DNA of 5,410 bases from Rhodothermales bacterium (GTDB lineage Bacteria; Bacteroidota; Rhodothermia; Rhodothermales; UBA10348). Location: contig JABDJZ010000518.1 in NCBI GenBank assembly GCA_013003255.1, positions 1 through 5,410 on the forward strand. The letters run 5' to 3'. The translations under genes were made by a program, and so were the position numbers. Shown here in pieces: positions 1 through 5,410 of the stretch (position 1 is its first letter; the number at the start of each line of letters is the position of its first letter). The notes under the pieces are model-generated. The model did not search any database, had not been told where the DNA came from, and saw only the letters and a program-made list of their open reading frames with translations.

Positions 1-771
1 CGTCCGGGCCGCCAAGTCGAGATCGGCGTCCTCCAGGATCACGTAGGGGTCACTACCGCCCAACTCCAGCACCGTCTTCTTCAGGGAGGCCCCGGCTTCC
101 GCAGCCACCGCGCGACCCGCCCGAACCGAGCCTGTAAGCGTGACGGCCTTCACCACCGGGGCCTGAATCACCGAGGCCACCTGTTCTTGGTCAATCTTCA
201 GTGTGCGAAACAGGTGCTGCGGGAAACCGGCCTCGCGAAAGATCTCCTCGATGGCCAACGCTGTCCCGGTTACGTTCGAGGCGTGCTTCAGTAGGCCGCC
301 GTTGCCCGACATCAGCGTAGGCGCGGCAAACCGGAAGACCTGCCAGAGGGGAAAATTCCACGGCATGATGGCCAGGACGACACCCAGTGGCCGACATGCG
401 ACATAGCTCGTGGTGGCGTCGGTTTCGATAACCTCCGATGTCAGGAATCCCTCAGCGTGGTCCGCATAGTACTCGCACACCCAGGCACACTTGTCCACCT
501 CCGAGCGCCCGCCGGCGACAGGCTTGCCCATCTCAAGCGCCATCAGTCGCGCCAGCTCTTCCCGGCGTTCGCGAAGAATGATCGCGGCAATACGCATGAG
601 TGCGGAACGGTCAGCGAATGAGGTTCGAGCCCAGCTTCGCGCCGCAGAATCCGCCGCACCCAGGATCTCCGAGACTTCCTCCGGGGAGTGCTCGGGATAG
701 TCCTGAATAATCTCGTTGTTGGCAGGATTGACAGATCTAAGCACGGGGGCGGTCGATGGGTTGAACAACAT
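1..771 (-). CDS. NAD(P)-dependent succinate-semialdehyde dehydrogenase-like aldehyde dehydrogenase (C-terminal part missing)
   Basis: This is the N-terminal 257 residues of an ALDH-superfamily enzyme; the frame is still open at the left edge. The family oxidises aldehydes, here probably succinate semialdehyde to succinate, with NAD(P)+ in the cytoplasm. Visible landmarks are VNPANNE near residue 14, MALEMGKP near 77-84, MPWNFPLW at 136-143, LLKHASN at 160-166 with the cofactor-binding Lys162, TGSVRAGR at 213-220, and ELGGSDPY at 236-243 with the general-base Glu236. The KHASN, GSVRAG and LGGSDP segments resemble the Sad/GabD1 subgroup, from memory of E. coli Sad. The catalytic Cys lies outside the window; members are usually about 455-460 residues, so roughly 200 are missing. 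The start is uncertain: ATG at 771 has no Shine-Dalgarno and directly abuts a 13-bp hairpin. GTG at 744 would give an N-terminus of more usual length. No ATG, GTG or TTG lies between 771 and the in-frame upstream stop at 841-843. Family is confident; exact substrate is inferred. Confidence 0.93.
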   Translation of the reverse strand, partial: MLFNPSTAPVLRSVNPANNEIIQDYPEHSPEEVSEILGAADSAARSWARTSFADRSALMRIAAIILRERREELARLMALEMGKPVAGGRSEVDKCAWVCEYYADHAEGFLTSEVIETDATTSYVACRPLGVVLAIMPWNFPLWQVFRFAAPTLMSGNGGLLKHASNVTGTALAIEEIFREAGFPQHLFRTLKIDQEQVASVIQAPVVKAVTLTGSVRAGRAVAAEAGASLKKTVLELGGSDPYVILEDADLDLAART

Positions 772-812
772 GAAGGGGCGCTTCCATCGATATACGACAG
801 AAGCGCCCCTTC
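772..812 (-). terminator. Perfect 13-bp inverted repeat, possible terminator of the fasciclin gene
   Basis: Arms 772-784 (GAAGGGGCGCTTC) and 800-812 (GAAGCGCCCCTTC) are exact reverse complements around a 15-base loop. The loop can add three more pairs (787-789 with 795-797). Read leftward, the stem is followed by ATGTTGTTC, which is only moderately T-rich, so it is at best a weak classical intrinsic terminator. It lies 76 bases past the fasciclin stop and ends exactly where the dehydrogenase ATG begins. The pairing is seen directly; the terminator role is inferred. It could instead control translation of the dehydrogenase. Confidence 0.5.
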
Positions 813-817
813 GGATC

Positions 818-872
818 AGCGCTGCATTCGGATGGCGCGGTCACCTTTCGTGACCAGCCATCCGAAAGCGCT
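818..872 (-). terminator. Long imperfect hairpin (22 paired bases) in the fasciclin 3' region
   Basis: Three stacked helices close on each other: 818-823 with 867-872 (AGCGCT), 827-836 with 857-866 (TTCGGATGGC/GCCATCCGAA), and 839-844 with 850-855 (GGTCAC/GTGACC). The terminal loop is 5 bases. Only a GCA bulge (824-826) and a GC/A internal loop (837-838 against 856) interrupt it. It begins 15 bases after the fasciclin stop and is followed 5 bases later by the second hairpin. No T-tract follows on either strand. It may act with its neighbour as a tandem terminator or as a 3'-end stabiliser. A dispersed REP-like repeat is an alternative that one copy cannot decide. Confidence 0.5.
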
Positions 873-887
873 AGGCTCTTGTCCGGA

Positions 888-1415
888 TCAGTCCTGCGGG
901 GGCAGGATCACCTGGTCAATCACGTGGATAACTCCATTTGAAGCCTCGACGTCAGCAGAAGTAACGGTGGCGTCATTGATCTTGACCGCTCCGTCTACAA
1001 CACTGATCGCGATGTCGGCGCCCTGGACTGTCGGGGCTGAGGTAAGGCCTACCACGTCAGCGGCCATCACCTTGCCGGAGACCACGTGGTAGGTCAGCAC
1101 GGCGACAAGCTGGTCACGGTTTTCGGGCATGAGCAGTGTCTCGACAGTGCCTTCCGGGAGCGCGGCAAAGGCCTCGTCGGTCGGAGCGAATACCGTAAAC
1201 GGTCCAGGACCGGTGAGGACATCGACCAGTTCGGCGGCCTGAACGGCGGCTACGAGCGTATTGAATTCGGCAGCCACGGCCGTCTCAACGATGTTCATGG
1301 TTGCGGCAGGCGCCTCGGCGGCCACCGGCTCATCCATGTAGGTGGAGTCTGGGCTATCTGAACACCCGGCGAGGGGCAGGATGAGGGCGAAAAGGGCGAT
1401 GGGAAGGAAGCGCAT
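888..1415 (-). CDS. Fasciclin (FAS1) domain lipoprotein
   Basis: This is a 175-residue exported protein with a single FAS1 domain, a fold linked to adhesion and cell-surface interactions in other organisms. The N-terminus MRFLPIALFALILPLAGC is a lipoprotein signal peptide with lipobox LAGC and lipidated Cys18. Ser at +2 would fit outer-membrane delivery if E. coli Lol rules apply. A low-complexity Ala/Glu/Pro linker covers about residues 22-38. The FAS1 domain follows at about 39-173: the H1 motif TVFAPTDEAFAALP at 74-87, the conserved Tyr-His at 109-110, and the H2 motif GVIHVIDQVILPP at 161-173. I chose ATG at 1415 because it starts the signal peptide directly. An in-frame ATG at 1454 would add 13 polar residues in front of it and is less likely. 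Neither start has a convincing Shine-Dalgarno. The specific ligand or role cannot be read from sequence. Confidence 0.93.
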   Translation of the reverse strand: MRFLPIALFALILPLAGCSDSPDSTYMDEPVAAEAPAATMNIVETAVAAEFNTLVAAVQAAELVDVLTGPGPFTVFAPTDEAFAALPEGTVETLLMPENRDQLVAVLTYHVVSGKVMAADVVGLTSAPTVQGADIAISVVDGAVKINDATVTSADVEASNGVIHVIDQVILPPQD

Positions 1416-1596
1416 GGTCTTGGGGTCCGCATTGGTTGGTTGTCGCCCTCGCATGCCCTCGCTCAGGGTCAGTTCACCTGTTCGCGACGAGCGGCCCGAG
1501 AACGCGCCGATCCGCGCCGTGGACTGGTGAACCGCCCCGTGGCCAGCCCACCCACCCTGTCGGCAACCGCCAAGGCCACCTCGCCAGCCTTGCGCT
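1416..1596. other. Intergenic gap between transporter and fasciclin genes
   Basis: These 181 bases separate the transporter stop from the preferred fasciclin start. They should hold the fasciclin promoter and any transporter terminator. I find no strong hairpin with a T-tract and no clear -35/-10 pair. The only symmetry noticed is a weak 7-bp inverted match (GTTCACC near 1475 and GGTGAAC near 1527) with a long spacer. Short frames here are GC-driven shadows. Confidence 0.6.
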
Positions 1597-3261
1597 TCAG
1601 CCCTCTGGAGCCATGTGAAACCGCTCCTCCACCGGCTTCACGGCCAGGTTGGCAAAGAACGCCAGAACCAGCAGTCCCGCCATCACGAACATGGTCGTGT
1701 TGTACAGCCCGGGCGTTGGGTCGAGTGTGCCTTCAGGCACGATGGACAGTAATCGGCTCACGGTCACCGTTTGGGCCTCCGCCAACTCAGAGAGCCTGGC
1801 GAGAGGTGCTCCGAAGGTGGCCTCGAACACCGCGGGATCAACCCCCGCCGCGAGCTCAGCGAGCGCCCGATCCGAGGACCGCTGGCGGAGGAAGGTGATC
1901 AGGACTGGACCCAGCACACCGGCGGTACTCCAGGCTGTCAGCAGGCGTCCGTGAATCCCGCCCACGAACCGCGATCCGAAAATGTCCGCCAGATAGGCCG
2001 GAATGGTAGCAAAGCCTCCTCCGTACATCGTGAAAATCACCATCGTCACGGCGTAGAACACCACCAGCCAGGTGATACCCGGATCTACGCTCATCGCGGT
2101 GGCGGTAAACGGAATCGAGACGTAGAGCAGGGCCCCAAGCACGAAAAAGACGTGGTAGGTGTTTTTTCGGCCCAGATAGTCCGAAGCTGATGACCAACTG
2201 ATGCGTCCCAGCATGTTGAAAACGCTGATCATCAGCACATAGGTGGCCGCAAAGGCACCGTCTACGACCTGGGGGAGCCCGGCGCCGAAAATCTCCGACA
2301 TCATGGTCTTAGCCACCCCCAGTACGCCGATTCCGGCAGTCACGTTGAAGCAGAGCACAATCCAGAGTAGGTAGAACTGCGGGGTCTTGAGCGCGGTGTC
2401 GATGTGCACGTGCGCCTTCGAGATCATCTTCTTCGCTGCCAGATCTTCTGCCGGCGGCTCCCAACCGGCCGGCTTCCAACCGGGTGCCGGTACCCGGAAG
2501 GACCAGGCTGCCACCAGCATCACCAGGAAGTAGACAATGCCGAGGGTGAGGAACGTAGCAGCGGCACCCGTCTGACCGGTGCCGACCACGTAGACCCCCT
2601 CCGGAATGGAGACCGGCAACGTGGCAAGGTCCCGCGCGGTCGGAATGACCACCTCAACCAGGCCGCTGGCGGTTTCCGCGAAACGTCGCCCCCCATCCGT
2701 CTGCAGCACCACGTCGGCCACGGCCCCCAGTCGCTCGGGGGCCTCGAAATACAGCCTGAGTAGCCACTCCTTGAGAGGCGCACCGATCATGGCGCCTCCA
2801 CCAAACCCCATGATGGCCATGCCGGTGGCCAGTCCGCGTCGATCCGGAAACCACCGGATCAGCGTGGAAACGGGTGAGACATACCCCAAACCAAGGCCGC
2901 AGCCACCCAACACGCCGTATCCCAGGTAGACCAACCCGAGTTCGTGGAGGGCGATTCCCGCCCCGCCGATCAGGAAACCGCCGCCCCAGAGAAACGCGGC
3001 GGTGAAGCCGACGGCACGCGGACCTACCTCCTCCAGCCACTTGCCGCCCAACGCAGCCGACAATCCGAGAAATACGATGGCCACCGAGAAGACCCAGACC
3101 ACCGAACTCAGCGACCAGTCGCCGGCCGCACCTGCGACCACACCCAGTTCCTTGACCAGCGCCGGATTGAAAATGCTCCAGGCATACACGGACCCGATGC
3201 ACAGGTGAATGGCCACGGATGCCGGCGGCACGCGCCAACGGTTGAATCCGGGCGGTGCCAC
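1597..3261 (-). CDS. OFA-family (oxalate/formate antiporter-type) MFS transporter with two periplasmic insertions
   Basis: A 554-residue inner-membrane carrier with 12 predicted transmembrane segments, at roughly 14-32, 54-71, 83-102, 109-133, 144-163, 232-254, 295-317, 334-354, 369-387, 397-419, 438-458 and 519-540. OFA-type features are the N-terminal RWRVPPAS and GSVYAWSIFNPAL, the loop RWFPDRRGLATGM at about 136-148, the second-half motif GRISWSSASDYLGRK, and YGGGFATIPAYLADIFG at about 413-429. Members move small carboxylates such as oxalate/formate or lactate/pyruvate; the substrate here is unknown. It is longer than the usual 400-430 residues because of two hydrophilic stretches, about 166-231 and 460-518, both predicted periplasmic. 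The GTG start at 3261 is preferred because AAGGAGG sits 5 bases upstream. An in-frame ATG at 3303 would add 14 residues and has no ribosome binding site. It diverges from the peptidase gene. Family call is strong; substrate is not assignable. Confidence 0.92.
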   Translation of the reverse strand: MAPPGFNRWRVPPASVAIHLCIGSVYAWSIFNPALVKELGVVAGAAGDWSLSSVVWVFSVAIVFLGLSAALGGKWLEEVGPRAVGFTAAFLWGGGFLIGGAGIALHELGLVYLGYGVLGGCGLGLGYVSPVSTLIRWFPDRRGLATGMAIMGFGGGAMIGAPLKEWLLRLYFEAPERLGAVADVVLQTDGGRRFAETASGLVEVVIPTARDLATLPVSIPEGVYVVGTGQTGAAATFLTLGIVYFLVMLVAAWSFRVPAPGWKPAGWEPPAEDLAAKKMISKAHVHIDTALKTPQFYLLWIVLCFNVTAGIGVLGVAKTMMSEIFGAGLPQVVDGAFAATYVLMISVFNMLGRISWSSASDYLGRKNTYHVFFVLGALLYVSIPFTATAMSVDPGITWLVVFYAVTMVIFTMYGGGFATIPAYLADIFGSRFVGGIHGRLLTAWSTAGVLGPVLITFLRQRSSDRALAELAAGVDPAVFEATFGAPLARLSELAEAQTVTVSRLLSIVPEGTLDPTPGLYNTTMFVMAGLLVLAFFANLAVKPVEERFHMAPEG

Positions 3262-3489
3262 GATGGCCTCCTTGAGGAGCACCGAAGGAAGGTGGACGCG
3301 CATGGGGAGACAGGCTTGGAGGGCGGGGAAACAAACCTACCTGCCTGGAAAGCCGTCCATGTGGGTGATTTCCCGATCCGTGGGTGCTCCATTCCCCACT
3401 TCACGGACGGTCTTGCCGGGATTCCCCCACGAACACGGGTTTTCAATGCGCCTACACTGGCGGAAATGTCCATTCATTTCGTGCAGGCC
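3262..3489. promoter_or_regulatory. Divergent promoter region between transporter and peptidase
   Basis: These 228 bases lie between two gene starts pointing away from each other and must carry both promoters. On the leftward strand, TAGGTTTG (3339-3332) fits the Bacteroidota -7 pattern TAnnTTTG, but I see no matching -33 element, so it is a weak candidate. On the rightward strand, TACACT at 3453-3458 resembles a -10 box without a good -35. GTGGGTG occurs twice (3361-3367 and 3380-3386). CCGTCC (3353-3358) and GGACGG (3405-3410) form inverted arms, with GTGGG (3361-3365) and CCCAC (3395-3399) nested inside. These are possible operator elements; none is proven. Confidence 0.45.
3267..3273 (-). 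promoter_or_regulatory. Strong Shine-Dalgarno that sets the GTG start of the transporter
   Basis: Read leftward, AAGGAGG at 3273-3267 is followed by the 5-base spacer CCATC and then GTG at 3261-3259. It is the only near-consensus Shine-Dalgarno in front of any of the four genes here. It lies inside the longer frame from ATG 3303, where it would merely encode part of Lys-Glu-Ala, which supports the shorter protein. Confidence 0.75.
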
Positions 3490-5409
3490 ATGAAACGTAC
3501 GCTTCTTGCACTGGTCGTCGGCGTAGCAACAATCGCCGCATCGGCCCAGCAGCGCCGCCCCGTTCCCTACCCGGTTATCTACGACGCTGACTTCACCGCA
3601 GCCATTGAGAAAGGCACCCGCACGGAACGCGGCACGCCGGGGCCGAACTACTGGACCAATACAGCCGACTACGTCATCGCGGCCTCCCTCTCCCCCTCCA
3701 CGGGGATGTTGAAGGGCGCAGAGACCGCTACCTATCACAACAACTCGCCCGATGCCCTCCGGCGGGTGGCCATTCATCTCAGGCAGAATCTGCACGCTGA
3801 GGGAGCCGTGAGAAACCGTCCTCAGGAAGTCACCGGAGGGGTGTCCCTTGGCCGCGTAATGTTCAACGGCACCGAACTGCTGGAAACGCAGCGTCAGGGC
3901 AGCGTGGGGTACCGCATTGATGGAAGTGTGCTTTGGCTCCTCCTGCCGTCCAGCATCAAATCAGGCGAGAGCGCCACGTTTGACCTTACCTGGAGCTACC
4001 AGGTACCAGAGACAGGTGCGCCCCGAAACGGCACCGATGGGGAGGTCTTCTTCAACGCATACTGGTACCCTCAATTCGCCGTGTATGATGACGTTCAGGG
4101 CTGGAAAGCGGACCAGTACTTCGGCGAAGGCGAGTTCTACATGGGTTATGGCGACTACGATGTGTCTCTGACCGTGCCCCAGGGCTGGCTCGTCGGAGCC
4201 ACCGGAACGCTGCAGAATGCCGAAGAAGTCCTCTCTGATCAGTCAGTGGCGCGCATGTATTCCGCCCGGAGCAACACGGACTACATCATCCGCGTGGTGG
4301 ATGAGGCCGACCGCTACCAGGCTACCCGGACCAGCCCGAGCGGCAACCTGACGTGGCGATTCCAGGCCGAGAACGTCCGTGACTTTGCGTGGGGCGCTTC
4401 GCCCGAGTACCTCTGGGACATGACCATGGCCAACGTCGGGGATCGCGACGGCGACGGTGTGGATGACAGCGCCGAGATCCACGCCTTCTGGCGGCCGGAA
4501 TCCACGGCCTGGGTCCGCTCCGCCGAGTTCGGCAAATTCTCCATCGAGTTCCTCTCGGAGACCTTCTTCCCCTACCCGTATCCCCACATGACCGCCATGG
4601 AAGGCATTATCGGGGGCGGGATGGAGTACCCGATGATGACGCTTATCGGAAGCCGCACCAATGACCGTCGACTCTTCGGAGTCACCCTCCACGAAATCGC
4701 TCACATGTACTTCCCGATGATCGTCGGACAGGACGAGAAGGACGACACCTGGATGGACGAGGGCCTGACCTCATTCAACACGAACGAGGGAACGGTTGAT
4801 TTCTGGAGCGATCCTCTGGTCTGGGACCCCTCCCGCCAAGGCTACTACCGGATTGCGGGGACTTCCGACGAGCGTATTTCCCGTCGACACGCGGACCAGT
4901 ATCCCTACCGTACCGCGGCGCGCGGAACGGCCGCGTACAACAAGCCCGCCGTGAGCCTCCACGCCCTGCGCGGCATCCTCGGAGATGAACTGTTCTACGA
5001 GGCCTACAGGGAGTATGCCATGCGCTGGTCCTACAAACACCCCGAGCCGTACGACCTGTTCAACACATTCGAGGACGTGACTGGACTCGACCTGGACTGG
5101 TTCTGGACCACGCAGTTCTACACCACGTGGACCCTGGACCAGGCCGTGACCGGCGTGATCGACGGAGAATCCGGAGTCACCGTGGTAGTCGAGGATCGGG
5201 GGCTGTCACCCTATCCGGTTGTGCTGACCGTGACCTATGACGACGGCTCCACCGAGCAATCCGTCCTTCCGGTGGACGCCTGGATGAACGGTGAGCGCGA
5301 GCAACGTGCCGAGTTCAGGGCGGGTGAGGTTGCCCGCGTCGAAATCGATCCCGGCAAGTACCTCCCGGACGTGGACCGGAGCAACAACGTGTGGACTTCG
5401 TCACGCTGA
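3490..5409 (+). CDS. Secreted M1-family zinc metallopeptidase (aminopeptidase-type)
   Basis: A 639-residue exported protein. MKRTLLALVVGVATIAASAQ is a Sec signal peptide with an Ala-Ser-Ala cleavage site after residue 19, so it should act in the periplasm or outside the cell, probably releasing N-terminal residues from peptides. An N-terminal beta-rich domain covers about 55-280, with a YHNNSPDALRRVAIHL segment typical of M1 proteins. The catalytic domain holds GGGMEYP at 375-381 (the GxMEN substrate-binding motif, here with Tyr for Asn) and HEIAH at 401-405. Glu424 lies exactly 18 residues further on, completing HEXXH-X18-E: zinc ligands His401, His405 and Glu424, catalytic Glu402. Tyr483 in AAYNKPA is the probable transition-state Tyr. 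A DRDGDGVDDSAE loop at 318-329 looks calcium-binding. A beta-rich tail follows from about 550. The start at 3490 gives a clean signal peptide; ATG 3466 in frame would add 8 residues. Neither start has a well-spaced ribosome binding site. The stop is TGA at 5407-5409, so any terminator is outside the window. Confidence 0.95.
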   Translation: MKRTLLALVVGVATIAASAQQRRPVPYPVIYDADFTAAIEKGTRTERGTPGPNYWTNTADYVIAASLSPSTGMLKGAETATYHNNSPDALRRVAIHLRQNLHAEGAVRNRPQEVTGGVSLGRVMFNGTELLETQRQGSVGYRIDGSVLWLLLPSSIKSGESATFDLTWSYQVPETGAPRNGTDGEVFFNAYWYPQFAVYDDVQGWKADQYFGEGEFYMGYGDYDVSLTVPQGWLVGATGTLQNAEEVLSDQSVARMYSARSNTDYIIRVVDEADRYQATRTSPSGNLTWRFQAENVRDFAWGASPEYLWDMTMANVGDRDGDGVDDSAEIHAFWRPESTAWVRSAEFGKFSIEFLSETFFPYPYPHMTAMEGIIGGGMEYPMMTLIGSRTNDRRLFGVTLHEIAHMYFPMIVGQDEKDDTWMDEGLTSFNTNEGTVDFWSDPLVWDPSRQGYYRIAGTSDERISRRHADQYPYRTAARGTAAYNKPAVSLHALRGILGDELFYEAYREYAMRWSYKHPEPYDLFNTFEDVTGLDLDWFWTTQFYTTWTLDQAVTGVIDGESGVTVVVEDRGLSPYPVVLTVTYDDGSTEQSVLPVDAWMNGEREQRAEFRAGEVARVEIDPGKYLPDVDRSNNVWTSSR

Positions 5410-5410
5410 G

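Noticed and set aside
812..891. CGGATCAG direct repeat at 812-819 and 884-891 as a possible attachment site
   Set aside because: Only 8 bases, flanks hairpins rather than an insertion, and one copy overlaps the fasciclin stop; no integrase or cargo lies between.
688..1092. A 134-residue rightward open frame across the hairpins and the fasciclin gene
   Set aside because: It is antisense to the FAS1 domain, shows no recognisable domain, and crosses both hairpins; best explained by GC-rich composition.
1..3303. The three leftward genes as one metabolic operon
   Set aside because: Gaps of about 180 and 116 bases, hairpins in the second gap, and no shared pathway argue against it.
2654..3334. 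A 226-residue leftward open frame overlapping the transporter
   Set aside because: It is rich in Arg, Gly and Pro, a frame shadow of the OFA transporter, which has clear membrane segments and family motifs in its own frame.
3332..3339. TAGGTTTG (leftward) as a Bacteroidota-type -7 promoter element
   Set aside because: It matches TAnnTTTG, but such a match is expected by chance a few times in a window this size, and no -33 partner is visible; kept only as a weak candidate in the divergent-region entry.
2944..3489. Open frame extending the M1 peptidase 182 residues upstream
   Set aside because: It runs antisense through the transporter N-terminus, has no M1-like content, and would bury the clear signal peptide that begins at 3490.
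4612..4632. GGGMEY in place of GxMEN in the M1 peptidase as a disabling change
   Set aside because: I recall Tyr at this position in many bacterial M1 proteins, and all zinc ligands, the catalytic Glu and a candidate Tyr are intact, so the enzyme is probably active.

Overview
The window is GC-rich bacterial chromosome with four protein genes and no visible mobile element, phage gene, CRISPR array or RNA gene. The secreted M1 metallopeptidase, the single-domain fasciclin lipoprotein and the long OFA-type transporter, together with sparse use of Shine-Dalgarno sites, suggest a Gram-negative member of the FCB assemblage (Rhodothermota/Balneolota or Gemmatimonadota-like). That placement is an inference from protein style; no marker gene is present.

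Three genes read leftward. In order of transcription they are an OFA-family major facilitator transporter (3261 to 1597, GTG start with a strong ribosome binding site), a fasciclin (FAS1) lipoprotein (1415 to 888), and an aldehyde dehydrogenase of the succinate-semialdehyde dehydrogenase type (771 to beyond the left edge, so its C-terminal half, including the catalytic Cys, is missing). The gaps of about 180 and 116 bases, and two GC-rich hairpins between the fasciclin and dehydrogenase genes, argue against one tight operon.

One gene reads rightward: an exported M1-family zinc metallopeptidase (3490 to 5409), complete with its stop codon one base before the window end. It diverges from the transporter across a region of about 230 bases that must hold both promoters.

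Functionally this looks like ordinary metabolic and envelope content: organic-acid transport, semialdehyde oxidation, a surface adhesion-type lipoprotein and extracytoplasmic peptide breakdown. I see no evidence that the four form one pathway, and no undescribed multi-gene system. The points most worth a second look are the tandem hairpins touching the dehydrogenase start codon, the paired periplasmic insertions in the transporter, and a calcium-loop-like insertion in the peptidase.
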